Shown here: piece by piece, positions 42,768-51,131 of the stretch
How the letters are laid out: every line of letters starts with the position of its first letter
How positions within the stretch are numbered: the first letter of the stretch is position 1
Source: an uncultured Gallionellaceae bacterium
GTDB lineage: Bacteria; Pseudomonadota; Gammaproteobacteria; Burkholderiales; Gallionellaceae
Direction: 5' to 3'
Length of the DNA: 64,000 bases
Assembly: GCA_903847155.1 (NCBI GenBank)
Contig: CAINCU010000028.1
Span: 62,001-126,000, forward strand
Notes under the pieces: generated by a model
Told to the model about the DNA's origin: nothing
Databases searched by the model: none
The model's input: only the letters and a program-made list of their open reading frames with translations
Made by a program: the position numbers and the translations under genes

Positions 42768-44008
42768 TGCGGCGATTTGCTGTCCGTTGTTTGTGGCTTG
42801 AGTAACGGCGGCAGCAGTTTGCTGTCGAGCGCAATGCCTTGACCTTGACGCAATACCGATGCCACGCCTTCGCGCTGAAACAGATGGTCGCTCAGAGTCA
42901 CCTTGCCGGTTACACCATCCAGCGGCAGCGCGCTGTGGGTAGTGTGCCGGGACAGCAACAGCAACAAGCGATAGGCGTCGATGCCAAACGCATACAGCCG
43001 CTCCATTTCCTGCGGCAACGGCGGCGTGGCACGCGGATAGACCATGACAGCTGCATGATCCGGCTGCACGACCCACGGCATATCCACAAAATGGACTTCG
43101 GCCAGATCGTAATTGACCAGATTGTTGGCATTGCCGCCGAATATCTGCGAAGTGGCATACACCGGCAGCAAGCTGCTGATGTAGGGGCGCAGCAAGCGCG
43201 CCTGATCGACTTCCGCCGCCAGGAACACCATGTTGCCCGGGGCGGTGGGGATCAACTGCAATGAATCGGGATCGCCGCTATAAACAATTTCCGATTTGAT
43301 GGTACCGCGCGCGCGCTTCCAGCTTTCCGCAAACTCCTGCGCCAGACGTTTGGACAGGTAGGTATTGGTGCGCACAATGGTGGCACTGAGCATGCCTGCT
43401 TTGGTGGCCAACTGTGCGATTTGGCGTGCTTCCTGTTCCGGCGGCAAACCGAAGAAATACAATTCATCGACGCGCTTGGATTCGATTACATTCAGCGCCA
43501 GCGTGGGCACTATGATATTCGGAATGTTCGCCAATGCCGCCACGCCGTTGCGCGTAAGCGGGCCGGCCACGGCAACAGCGCCTGCATTTATTGCCTGCTG
43601 GTATAGCGCTTTGACTTCGATTTTTTCATCGTTACAGGGATAGACGCGCACCGGCAAACCATTCGCTTGCAATTTCGCCGCCGCGAGAAAACCTTGCTGC
43701 ACAGCTTCAGCCGCATCGCCGAACACCGGCGATTTCAGCGGCAGAATCAGCGCGATATGCGCTTCGGCCGACGCGGCTCCCGCTACCGGGGCGACTGTTA
43801 TCACCACGGGTGCAGGCTCGGCAACCACACCCGTGACTACGGGCGGCGGCACGGCGGCAGGTGGTGGCAAAGGTGCTTGTGCCGCCGGCGCAGGTGCGGC
43901 TACGGGTGGCGTTGGTGCCGGCGCAGTGGCGCAGCCAAACATGCTCACGTATAGTGCGGCGAGCAATAAACCGCGAGTCCATTTCAGTACAGAGGCCATA
44001 GTTTGCAT
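42764..44008 (-). CDS. lpoA: Penicillin-binding protein activator LpoA/LppC-like lipoprotein
   Basis: About 414 residues. Lipobox MFGC follows a short signal, then a Pro/Ala-rich linker of about 60 residues and a periplasmic-binding-protein-like C-terminal domain (HIALILPLKSPVFGDAAEAVQQGFLAA, VAVAGPLTRNGVAALA, AFGIDAYRLL). LpoA activates PBP1a, which is encoded at 9 kb. The long TPR N-terminal domain of E. coli LpoA is missing, as usual in betaproteobacteria. Start at 44008 or 43999; 44026 is also in frame. Confidence 0.88.
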   Translation of the reverse strand: MQTMASVLKWTRGLLLAALYVSMFGCATAPAPTPPVAAPAPAAQAPLPPPAAVPPPVVTGVVAEPAPVVITVAPVAGAASAEAHIALILPLKSPVFGDAAEAVQQGFLAAAKLQANGLPVRVYPCNDEKIEVKALYQQAINAGAVAVAGPLTRNGVAALANIPNIIVPTLALNVIESKRVDELYFFGLPPEQEARQIAQLATKAGMLSATIVRTNTYLSKRLAQEFAESWKRARGTIKSEIVYSGDPDSLQLIPTAPGNMVFLAAEVDQARLLRPYISSLLPVYATSQIFGGNANNLVNYDLAEVHFVDMPWVVQPDHAAVMVYPRATPPLPQEMERLYAFGIDAYRLLLLLSRHTTHSALPLDGVTGKVTLSDHLFQREGVASVLRQGQGIALDSKLLPPLLKPQTTDSKSPQ

Positions 44009-44869
44009 ATCAAAACCAAACAACAATTAGAGTGCGCATTATATGTAGTCGCTACTCCGATTGGAAATCTAAGTGACATCACCCTGCGCGCACTGGAGGT
44101 GTTGGGCGCTGCCGATGTGATTGCGGCGGAGGACACGCGCAACAGCAAACACCTGCTGCAACACCACGGTATCAGCGAGGCGCGGCTGCTGGCGCTGCAC
44201 CAGCACAACGAGCGCGGCGCGGCGGAAAAAGTCATCGCCCTGCTGCAGCAAGGGCAAAGCGTAGCGCTGGTGACCGATGCCGGAACTCCGGCGGTGAGCG
44301 ATCCCGGCGCAGTGTTGGTGGCGGCTGTACGCGTCGCAGGTTTCCGCGTGATTCCGATTCCCGGTGCAAGTGCTGCAGTCACTGCGCTGTCCGCTTCCGG
44401 TTTGGCGGCGCCGCATTTTCTGTTCTATGGTTTTCTGCCGAACAAGTCCGGCGCGCGGCGCACGGCTTTGCAGGCGCTGACCGAACATCCTTACACGCTG
44501 GTTTTCTATGAAGCGCCGCACCGTATCCTCGAATGCACCGAAGATTTGCTGGCAGTATTCGGCGCTGAACGCGAGATCGTATTTGCGCGCGAGATCACCA
44601 AATTGTTCGAGAGCATCCACCGCTGCAAATTGGGCGAGGCGATGGAATGGTTGCACAACGATGCCAACAATCAGCGCGGCGAATTTGTGCTGCTGATTTC
44701 TGGCGCATTGCCGCACGAAGGACTGGATGCCGAAGTCGAGCGCACGCTGCATGTATTGCTGGAACAACTGCCGCTCAAGCAAGCTGTGCAACTGGCGGTG
44801 AAGATCACCGGCGCGGGCAAGAACGAGCTGTATCAACGCGCACTGCTGCTGAAATCTGTAGTGGAATAA
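44003..44869 (+). CDS. rsmI: 16S rRNA 2'-O-ribose C1402 methyltransferase RsmI
   Basis: 288 residues, tetrapyrrole-methylase fold. ALYVVATPIGNLSDITLRAL, AEDTRNSKHLLQHH, LVTDAGTPAVSDPG, IPIPGASAAVTALSASGL, YEAPHRI and FAREITKLFE are family hallmarks. The only in-frame start candidate before the conserved core is TTG 44003, without a clear ribosome site. It overlaps or abuts the divergent lpoA start, so the regulatory signals must lie within coding DNA. Confidence 0.95.
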   Translation: MHIKTKQQLECALYVVATPIGNLSDITLRALEVLGAADVIAAEDTRNSKHLLQHHGISEARLLALHQHNERGAAEKVIALLQQGQSVALVTDAGTPAVSDPGAVLVAAVRVAGFRVIPIPGASAAVTALSASGLAAPHFLFYGFLPNKSGARRTALQALTEHPYTLVFYEAPHRILECTEDLLAVFGAEREIVFAREITKLFESIHRCKLGEAMEWLHNDANNQRGEFVLLISGALPHEGLDAEVERTLHVLLEQLPLKQAVQLAVKITGAGKNELYQRALLLKSVVE

Positions 44870-44945
44870 TCGACGTGCGCACAGGGTTGCCATCCGCCGA
44901 TAAAGTGTTAGGCTTTACGCACTATCGACAAAAAGGGGGAGCATC

Positions 44946-45539
44946 ATGGCGAACATCATCGTGGTTTATCACAGCGGTTACGGACATACTGCCAGACAGG
45001 CCGAGGCCGTAGCGGCGGGCGCCAGCGCCATACTCATCGCGATCAACGCCGAAGGCAACCTGACCGACAACGAATGGTCGGCGCTGGAAGCGGCCGACGC
45101 CATCATCATGGGCTCGCCCACCTATATGGGCATGGTGAGCTGGCAGTTCAAAAAATTTGCCGATGCCTCCTCCAAGCCGTGGTTTGGCCAAAAATGGAAA
45201 AATAAAATAGCTGCCGGTTTTACTAATTCCGCCACCATGAACGGCGACAAACTTTCCTCGCTGCATTACATGTTCACTCTGGCCATGCAGCACGGCATGA
45301 TCTGGACGGGCATGGGCATCCTGCCCTCTAACAACAAAGCGGCACAGCGCAACCACGTGAACTACGTCGGCTCGTTCTGCGGCGCAATGTCCACCACGCC
45401 TGTGGATGCCTCGCCCGGCGAAATGCTGCCCGGCGATCTGGAAACCGCGAAACTATTCGGACAGCGCGTGGCGGAAGTGGCTACGCAGTGGATCGCGGGA
45501 AGCAAGAAGGACGCTTCATTCAGCAAGTTCATCGATTAG
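44946..45539 (+). CDS. Flavodoxin-family NAD(P)H-dependent oxidoreductase
   Basis: 197 residues, flavodoxin fold. FMN phosphate loop YHSGYGHTARQAEAV, MGSPTYMGMVSWQFKKFAD and GFTNSATMNGDKLSSL match WrbA-like and related NAD(P)H:quinone reductases, but the C-terminal half differs enough that I do not give the wrbA symbol. Strong GGGGGAG ribosome site. Probably a single-gene unit; a weak TTGCCA / TAGGCT pair lies upstream. Confidence 0.87.
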   Translation: MANIIVVYHSGYGHTARQAEAVAAGASAILIAINAEGNLTDNEWSALEAADAIIMGSPTYMGMVSWQFKKFADASSKPWFGQKWKNKIAAGFTNSATMNGDKLSSLHYMFTLAMQHGMIWTGMGILPSNNKAAQRNHVNYVGSFCGAMSTTPVDASPGEMLPGDLETAKLFGQRVAEVATQWIAGSKKDASFSKFID

Positions 45540-45548
45540 CAAAAGCCA

Positions 45549-45673
45549 CGTCATTCCGGCGCAGGCCGGAATCCAGCAAAAAGATGCATCCCGCAAAGCG
45601 GACAAAACTGGATGTTGTATCGCTGCGCGGGTTTGTTTAATTAACTGGATTCCGGCCTGCGCCGGAATGACGG
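45549..45673. repeat. Inverted pair of CGTCATTCCGGCGCAGGCCGG elements
   Basis: Left arm about 45549-45576 and its complement about 45648-45673 bracket about 70 bp. Each arm also contains its own palindrome (CCGGCGCAGGCCGG). This is a common proteobacterial repeat. It fills the gap between the flavodoxin gene and pyrC. Confidence 0.85.
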
Positions 45674-45729
45674 ACTGATAAACAATCCTGTTTCAAATAC
45701 ACACCCCGCCAACTGCTAGAATGCCAAGC

Positions 45730-46764
45730 ATGAAAACACTCACCCTCACCCGCCCCGACGACTGGCACCTGCATCTGCGCGATGGCGCCTTGATGCAATC
45801 CGTGCTGCCCGACACCGCGCGCCAATTCGCCCGCGCCATTGTCATGCCCAACTTGCGACCGCCGGTCACCACCACTGCGCAAGCGCTGGAATACAAGGCG
45901 CGCATCCTCGCTGCGTTGCCGGCAGGCATGAAGTTCGAACCGCTGATGACGCTGTACCTTACCGACAACACTAGCGCCGAAGAAATCAGGAAAGCCAAAG
46001 CCAGCGGCTTTGTGCACGCGGTGAAGCTGTACCCGGCGGGTGCCACCACCAACTCCGACGCGGGCGTGACCGACTTGCGCAAGACCTACGCCGCGCTGGA
46101 AGAAATGCAACGCTGCGGCATGCCACTGCTGGTGCATGGTGAAGTGACCAGCGCCGACATCGACATCTTCGACCGCGAAGTCGTGTTCATCGAACGCGTG
46201 ATGCAACCGCTGTTGAAAGATTTGCCCAAGCTGCGCGTGGTGTTCGAACACATCACCGCCCAGGAAGCCGCGCAATTCGTCATCAGCGCACCGGACACCA
46301 TCGCCGCCACGCTCACCCCGCAACACCTGCTATACAACCGCAACGCCATGCTGGTCGGCGGTATCCGCCCGCACTACTACTGCCTGCCGATCCTCAAGCG
46401 CGAGACGCACCGCGCAGCCTTGGTGCAAGCCGCCACCAGCGGCAACAAGAAATTCTTCCTCGGCACCGACAGCGCCCCGCACGCGCAGCACACCAAAGAA
46501 AACGCCTGCGGCTGCGCCGGTTGCTACACCGCGCACAGCGCCATCGAGCTGTATACCGAAGCGTTCGAGGCGGCGGGCGCGCTGGACAAACTGGAAGGCT
46601 TTGCCAGCTTTTATGGCGCGGATTACTACGGCTTGCCGCGCAACACAGACAGCATCACACTGCGGCGCGAAGAGTGGCAAGTGCCGCAGTCGGTGGGGTT
46701 TGGCGAGCATAGGCTGGTGCCGCTGAGGGCTGGGGAAAAGATGAAGTGGAAGTTGAATGTGTAA
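45730..46764 (+). CDS. pyrC: Dihydroorotase
   Basis: 344 residues, class II dihydroorotase of pyrimidine synthesis. Metal ligands: [12 protein letters not shown] (HxH), [11 protein letters not shown] (carboxylated Lys), LVHGEVT and FEHIT (His), and GTDSAPH (Asp). ATG 45730 gives the canonical [15 protein letters not shown] start; ATG 45721 is in frame. No other pyr gene is nearby. Confidence 0.96.
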   Translation: MKTLTLTRPDDWHLHLRDGALMQSVLPDTARQFARAIVMPNLRPPVTTTAQALEYKARILAALPAGMKFEPLMTLYLTDNTSAEEIRKAKASGFVHAVKLYPAGATTNSDAGVTDLRKTYAALEEMQRCGMPLLVHGEVTSADIDIFDREVVFIERVMQPLLKDLPKLRVVFEHITAQEAAQFVISAPDTIAATLTPQHLLYNRNAMLVGGIRPHYYCLPILKRETHRAALVQAATSGNKKFFLGTDSAPHAQHTKENACGCAGCYTAHSAIELYTEAFEAAGALDKLEGFASFYGADYYGLPRNTDSITLRREEWQVPQSVGFGEHRLVPLRAGEKMKWKLNV

Positions 46765-46808
46765 CGCAATGGTCAATTTTTCATAATTTTATTTAGTTAG
46801 GATTTCCA

Positions 46809-47351
46809 ATGGGCGGATTTTCATCAACAGCTCCACAGCCAATTTCTTATGAAAGAGCAATGGTTTTTATCGATGGCTCAAATATTTTCCCAAACCTTCG
46901 CGAATTTAACTTGGTGGTTCCAAATTTCTATAAATTGGGGCGGTTTGCAATCGGCTCACGCCAATTAACGCGGGTTTATGTCTATACCAGTGAAGAAAAG
47001 CTTGAAAGCGCAAAGACAAGCAATGGCCAAGAATGTTTTTCAGGTTGCAGAATTGTATTAGGAGATAGCATCCCTTTAAATAATGGAGGACATCGTGAAA
47101 AGGGGGTTGACGCTTTATTAGTTGCAGATCTTGTATATCACGCTGCGATGAAAAATTTTCAATATGCCGTGGTTATTTCTAATGACACTGACTTTGCAGT
47201 AGCTTTAAAGCGAGTAGAGGATTTTGGCTGCCGAACGGGTGTTGTGAGTGTTGTTAAGAAAGCATCACAGCGATTAATTGATGCTTGTGATGATTTTCAA
47301 TTCGTGAATGATAGTGCTCTTTGCCAAGCAGGAATAGCGCGTATAGCTTAA
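46809..47351 (+). CDS. NYN-domain (PIN-like) ribonuclease protein
   Basis: 180 residues with a NYN domain: MVFIDGSNIFPNLREF (first Asp and SN), EKGVDALLVADLVYHA (second acidic centre) and VVISNDTDFAVALKRVEDFG (SxDxDF). These acidic residues would bind metal for RNA cleavage, so a nuclease is inferred. It is clearly more AT-rich than pyrC and the carbonic anhydrase gene and is flanked by repeats, suggesting transfer. AGGA precedes the ATG. It has no attached binding domain. Confidence 0.85.
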   Translation: MGGFSSTAPQPISYERAMVFIDGSNIFPNLREFNLVVPNFYKLGRFAIGSRQLTRVYVYTSEEKLESAKTSNGQECFSGCRIVLGDSIPLNNGGHREKGVDALLVADLVYHAAMKNFQYAVVISNDTDFAVALKRVEDFGCRTGVVSVVKKASQRLIDACDDFQFVNDSALCQAGIARIA

Positions 47352-47364
47352 GGGATTCAGCCGA

Positions 47365-47413
47365 GTAGGGTGCGCTTGCGCACCTTTTGCCATGGTGCGT
47401 AAACGCACCCTAC
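47365..47413. repeat. GTAGGGTGCGC inverted repeat after the NYN gene
   Basis: GTAGGGTGCGCTTGCGCACC and GGTGCGTAAACGCACCCTAC form a stem of about 18 bp; each half is itself palindromic. A common proteobacterial intergenic element. Confidence 0.8.
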
Positions 47414-47430
47414 TTGTTTCAGAACTGCCC

Positions 47431-47492
47431 GAAGATGCCCGTCAATAGGCGATCTGCAAGCAGCGATGGTTGAAGATGGCCGTATTCAGGGC
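47431..47492 (+). repeat. Palindromic dispersed repeat, copy 6
   Basis: GAAGATGCCCGTCAATAGGC followed by GATCTGCAAGCAG and, at the right end, GATGGCCGTATTCAGGGC. It is the closest relative of copy 2. Between it and the carbonic anhydrase gene is GGGGCCAGGCTCG...GGGGTCAGG DNA (47521-47580) of a type often found near REP/Y1-transposase elements; no transposase gene is present. Confidence 0.85.
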
Positions 47493-47612
47493 GTTACGAA
47501 GAAGGTAGCAAAATAGCAAAAGGGGCCAGGCTCGAATTGATTATGAAACTTCATATCAAGATGAACTATTGGGGTCAGGTTAAAATTAAACTTTCTAGCA
47601 CTAAAATTCATC

Positions 47613-48152
47613 ATGCCAATTTCAAACTACCTCAGCACCTCCCCCATCCTCGGTGAGCGCGTCTTTCTTCATCCTTCCTGTCAGGTCATCGGCGATGTGA
47701 CCATCGGCGACGACAGTTCCGTGTGGTGCAACACGGTGTTGCGCGGCGATGTGAACCGCATCGTGATCGGGCGCGGCACCAATGTGCAGGATCTAACCAT
47801 GGGCCATGTGACGCACAAATCGGCGGACAAGCCGGACGGTTCGCCGCTCATCATTGGCGATTACGTGACCATCGGCCATTCGGTGATTTTGCACGGTTGC
47901 ACCATCGGCAACGAATGCCTGATCGGTATGGGCTGTCTGATCATGGACGATGTGGTGATTCCCGACCGCGTGATGATAGGTGCGGGCAGTCTGGTGTCGC
48001 CGGGCAAGACGCTGGAAAGCGGCATGCTGTATATGGGCCGTCCGGCCAAGGCGGTGCGCGCGCTGAGCGAGGAGGAGATCGGCAAGTTGCGTTATTCCGC
48101 CGAACATTATGTACAGGTGAAGGACGATTACTTGAACGCAACGAAAGCGTAG
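47613..48152 (+). CDS. Gamma-class carbonic anhydrase-like hexapeptide-repeat protein
   Basis: 179 residues, left-handed beta-helix built of hexapeptide repeats (IGDVTIGDDSSVWCNTVLRGDV...). The three zinc-His positions are candidates in MGHVTHKS, IGHSVILHGC, and the Gln/Arg active-site surroundings resemble YrdA/PaaY/CaiE proteins. Carbonic anhydrase activity is known for some members only. No clear ribosome site. Confidence 0.9.
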   Translation: MPISNYLSTSPILGERVFLHPSCQVIGDVTIGDDSSVWCNTVLRGDVNRIVIGRGTNVQDLTMGHVTHKSADKPDGSPLIIGDYVTIGHSVILHGCTIGNECLIGMGCLIMDDVVIPDRVMIGAGSLVSPGKTLESGMLYMGRPAKAVRALSEEEIGKLRYSAEHYVQVKDDYLNATKA

Positions 48153-48181
48153 GCTTTGTTGTTCAAAAAATAATAATTAAT

Positions 48182-48294
48182 CCGTTCGCCCTGAGCTTGT
48201 CGAAGGGCATGTGGTTCGACAGGCTGTGCGTGAGCTGTTGGGGCGAATGCCCCTTACAGCCACGGCCTACTCCTTGCGAGTACACCACGAACGG
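48182..48294. repeat. Inverted pair of CCGTTCGCCCTGAGCTTGTCGAAG elements
   Basis: The left copy is intact (48182-48208); an internal GGTTCGACAGGCTG and terminal CACGAACGG form a decayed opposite copy. It occupies most of the gap before the DUF2288 gene. Confidence 0.75.
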
Positions 48295-48338
48295 CACCAC
48301 AATTTTTGCACCAACACTAAATTGAAAGATTGTCGAAC

Positions 48339-48653
48339 ATGACAACAAGCAACCTTGAAGAAATCACCCGCACCAAAATCAATATGGAGACTTCGCGCAT
48401 CGCTTGGCGCGAGTTGCAGCGCTTCTTCGCCAACGGTACGGCAATCGTAGTGAGTGCCGAACTCGATCTGGTCGAAGTGGCGTACCAAATCTATGCAGAC
48501 AACCGCGCGCAGGTGAAGCGTTGGATGGAAGACGGAGTGGTCGCGCGCGTGTCGGATGAGCAGGCGCAGGCGTGGTACGAGGCGGACAGCATGGTGTGGG
48601 CGGTGGTGGTCAGCCCGTTCGTGCTGGTGCAAGCGGAGAAAAAGCTGCATTAG
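48339..48653 (+). CDS. DUF2288 protein
   Basis: 104 residues matching the DUF2288 pattern: TSRIAWRELQRFFANGTAIVVSAELDLVEVAYQIYADN and WYEADSMVWAVVVSPFVLVQ. Small, soluble, function unknown. A TTG nine bases upstream is in frame, but ATG 48339 is more likely. Confidence 0.85.
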   Translation: MTTSNLEEITRTKINMETSRIAWRELQRFFANGTAIVVSAELDLVEVAYQIYADNRAQVKRWMEDGVVARVSDEQAQAWYEADSMVWAVVVSPFVLVQAEKKLH

Positions 48654-48663
48654 AACTTGGCCG

Positions 48664-48735
48664 CAAGCCAATCAACACGGCATTCTCCATCAAGTGCATC
48701 GCGGAGATCGCCTATTGACGGGCATCTTCACGAGG
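48664..48735 (-). repeat. Palindromic dispersed repeat, copy 7
   Basis: Minus-strand copy: GCCAATCAACACGGCATTCTCC at the left and GATCGCCTATTGACGGGCATC (as GATCGCC plus TATTGACGGGC) at the right, with the family tail CACGAGGTTG. It lies between the convergent DUF2288 and PPK2 genes. Confidence 0.85.
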
Positions 48736-48743
48736 TTGTGTAT

Positions 48744-50237
48744 TCAGTCCTTGGGAATTTTCTTCATCGCCGTTTCGATGCGCTGACATAGCGTCTTCAA
48801 AATCTTGATGCGCGCAAAGTTCTTGTCGTTGGCTTCAACCAATGTCCACGGTGCGATCTCGGTGCTGGTTCTATCCACCATGTCGCACACGGCGCGCTCG
48901 TAGTCATCCCATTTCTCGCGGTTGCGCCAATCTTCTTCGGTGATCTTGAAACGCTTGAAGCCGATCTTTTCGCGCTCCTTGAAGCGGCGCAGTTGTTCTT
49001 CCTTGGTGATCGCCAACCAGCATTTCACCAGCACGATGTTGCTGTCCACCAGTTGCTGTTCGAAGTCGTTGATCTCGCGGTAGGCGCGCATCCAGTCCGC
49101 TTCCGAGCAATATTTTTCCACGCGTTCGACCAGCACACGTCCGTACCAGGTGCGGTCGAAAATATTGAAGTGGCCGGTGTGCGGGACGTAGCGCCAGAAG
49201 CGCCATAGATAAGGTTGTGCGCGCTCTTCCTCGGTGGGCGCGGCGACCGGAATGATGTGGTAATAGCGCGCATCGAGCGCACCGGTGATGCGACGAATCG
49301 CTCCGCCTTTGCCGCCCGCGTCCGAACCTTCGAATGCGGCGATGACCGACATTTTGCGGAAGCGCGGATCGCGCGTGAGCAGATTGAGTTTGCCTTGGTA
49401 TTTCTCCAGCTCGGCATTGAATTTCTTCTTGTCGAGCTTCTGCGCCATGTTCAATTTGTCGAGCACATTGAGATGGTCGATCGGCTCATGCAGCGGCGCG
49501 ACATCCTTCGCGGAAGGTTTGTTTGCACTGTCGATGCGTTTGCGCAGCGCTTCCAGCAATATCTTGCCCACGGTCAGGTTGCGGTAGCGTGTATCTGCGC
49601 CTTCCACCACGATCCACGGCGCTTCGGCGGTGCTGGTTTCGCGCAAGGCATGTTCCGATACTTTGCGGAATTTGTCGTAACTTTTGAAACGTTGCCAATC
49701 CAGCTTGGTCACGCGCCAGCGCGTCTTGGGGTTTTTCTCCAGCGACTTCAGGCGTTTTTCCTGAGCGTCTTTGGACAAGTGAAACCAGAATTTGATGATT
49801 AGCGTGCCTTCATCGGTCAGCATCTTTTCAAAGTGATTGATCTGTTCGATGCTCTGATTGAGCATCGCCGCGCTGGTTTGTTTCAGCACACGCCGCACGA
49901 TGGGCGCGGTGTACCAGGAGCCGAAGAACACGCCGATTTTGCCTTTGGGCGGCAACGCGCGCCAGAAGCGCCACATCGGCGGATGCCGTTGTTCCTCGTC
50001 GGTTTTTTCACCCATGGCATGCGCCTGAATAAAACGCGGATCCATCCACTCGTTGAGCAGGTTCACCGTCTCACCCTTGCCTGCGCCATCCACGCCGCCC
50101 GCCAGAATGATCACAGGAAATTTGCCTTTCTGCGACAGATCGAATTGCGCATTGAGCAACGCTTCGCGCAACGTGGGCACTTCCTTGTCGTAAGTGGCTT
50201 TGTCTATCTTGTGTCCGAGTTCGGCAGATTCAAACAT
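48744..50237 (-). CDS. pap: Two-domain PPK2: polyphosphate:AMP phosphotransferase
   Basis: 497 residues with two PPK2 modules. N-terminal P-loop GGVDGAGKGE near residue 50, C-terminal P-loop EGSDAGGKGGAIRR near residue 320; lid arginines follow each (FFGSWYTAPIVRR; FDRTWYGRVLVER). Tandem PPK2 proteins phosphorylate AMP to ADP with polyphosphate. AAGGAG five bases before ATG 50237. It sits 18 bp downstream of sixA and near ppk1, forming a polyphosphate group. Confidence 0.92.
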   Translation of the reverse strand: MFESAELGHKIDKATYDKEVPTLREALLNAQFDLSQKGKFPVIILAGGVDGAGKGETVNLLNEWMDPRFIQAHAMGEKTDEEQRHPPMWRFWRALPPKGKIGVFFGSWYTAPIVRRVLKQTSAAMLNQSIEQINHFEKMLTDEGTLIIKFWFHLSKDAQEKRLKSLEKNPKTRWRVTKLDWQRFKSYDKFRKVSEHALRETSTAEAPWIVVEGADTRYRNLTVGKILLEALRKRIDSANKPSAKDVAPLHEPIDHLNVLDKLNMAQKLDKKKFNAELEKYQGKLNLLTRDPRFRKMSVIAAFEGSDAGGKGGAIRRITGALDARYYHIIPVAAPTEEERAQPYLWRFWRYVPHTGHFNIFDRTWYGRVLVERVEKYCSEADWMRAYREINDFEQQLVDSNIVLVKCWLAITKEEQLRRFKEREKIGFKRFKITEEDWRNREKWDDYERAVCDMVDRTSTEIAPWTLVEANDKNFARIKILKTLCQRIETAMKKIPKD

Positions 50238-50254
50238 GATGGCTCCTTTCAGAA

Positions 50255-50707
50255 TTACAGTTGATCTGGTGCGATGGCGAGACGCAGTATGGTCTGATAA
50301 TCGCCCTCGCGTTCGCGCCGACTGAACCACCAAACAGCGCCTTTTTTGATGCTCCAGTATTCCACGCGATTGGTCAGCAGCAAGGCAGCCAACTCGCCCA
50401 GCCAGGGCTGATGGCCGACCAGCAGCACTGCGCCGCCCGTTTTCGGCCAGCCTGCGGCGGCGATGGCGGTCTGCGGTGTGGCGTGGGTGCCGATGTTGGA
50501 TGCAGTGATGAATTGTTCGGTGAGGGCGGCAGCGGTTTGCTGTGCACGCAACGCGGGACTGACCAGAATGCGAGTTTTTTGCGGTAATCTGCAGGAAAGG
50601 AAGTTTGCCATGTGTTCGGCTTGGCGGCGGCCTTTTGCAGTCAGTGGACGCGCATCGTCAGGAGTTCCATCTGCCGCTTCGGCGTGCCGCCACAGAATCA
50701 GTTCCAT
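50255..50707 (-). CDS. sixA: SixA-type phosphohistidine phosphatase
   Basis: 150 residues, histidine-phosphatase fold. Catalytic RHAEA at residue 7 (WRHAEA), LVSPALRAQQTA and VGHQPWLGELA carry the RHG-type active site. SixA removes phosphate from His in HPt/PTS proteins; relatives next to ppk genes are common. ATG 50707 gives MELILWRHAEA, with GGAGG very close; ATG 50719 is in frame without a site. Same direction as the PPK2 gene. Confidence 0.9.
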   Translation of the reverse strand: MELILWRHAEAADGTPDDARPLTAKGRRQAEHMANFLSCRLPQKTRILVSPALRAQQTAAALTEQFITASNIGTHATPQTAIAAAGWPKTGGAVLLVGHQPWLGELAALLLTNRVEYWSIKKGAVWWFSRREREGDYQTILRLAIAPDQL

Positions 50708-50742
50708 TTCCTCCCCCATTTATTACACTATCGGGCGTCAGG

Positions 50743-50755
50743 ATATACCGTATAT
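50743..50755. promoter_or_regulatory. ATATAC-c-GTATAT palindrome in the divergent sixA / histone-like spacer
   Basis: Perfect 6-bp arms around one base, 35 bp before the histone-like ATG and 36 bp before the sixA start; it overlaps TATACT, a possible plus-strand -10. It could be an operator for one or both genes. Confidence 0.35.
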
Positions 50756-50789
50756 ACTGTTTTTACCACATTCACTTTTGGAGACAGAC

Positions 50790-51131
50790 ATGGACGATTC
50801 TACCCCGCTCAAACCCGCTGCGAAAAAGACTGCTGCTGCATCCAAGCCCGCCAAGGCCAAGGCCGCTGCCAAACCGGCGAAGAAGTTGAAAAAAGAAAAG
50901 AAGGAAAACGGCAAGGTCAAAGTGGTGCGCGACAGCTTCACCATGCCGCAGGCGGATTACGATCTGATCGCGGAGCTCAAGCTGAAGGCGTTGAACACCG
51001 GACTGCACGTGAAGAAAAGCGAGCTGTTGCGCATAAGCTTGCAGGCTTTATCCAAACTGACCGAAGCGCAACTCAAGAAAGCGGTCTCGGGCTTGGAAAA
51101 AATCAAGACCGGACGGCCAAAGAAAGACTAA
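50790..51131 (+). CDS. Lys/Ala-rich histone-like protein with RHH-like C-terminus
   Basis: 113 residues. Residues about 8-42 are Lys/Ala/Pro-rich (AAKKTAAASKPAKAKAAAKP), like the tail of histone H1-type bacterial proteins. Residues about 47-85 (DSFTMPQADYDLIAELKLKALNTG, KKSELLRISLQAL) look like strand-helix-helix of a ribbon-helix-helix domain. DNA binding is inferred. GGAG six bases before ATG. Its last 4 bp overlap the convergent ppk1 stop. Confidence 0.75.
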   Translation: MDDSTPLKPAAKKTAAASKPAKAKAAAKPAKKLKKEKKENGKVKVVRDSFTMPQADYDLIAELKLKALNTGLHVKKSELLRISLQALSKLTEAQLKKAVSGLEKIKTGRPKKD

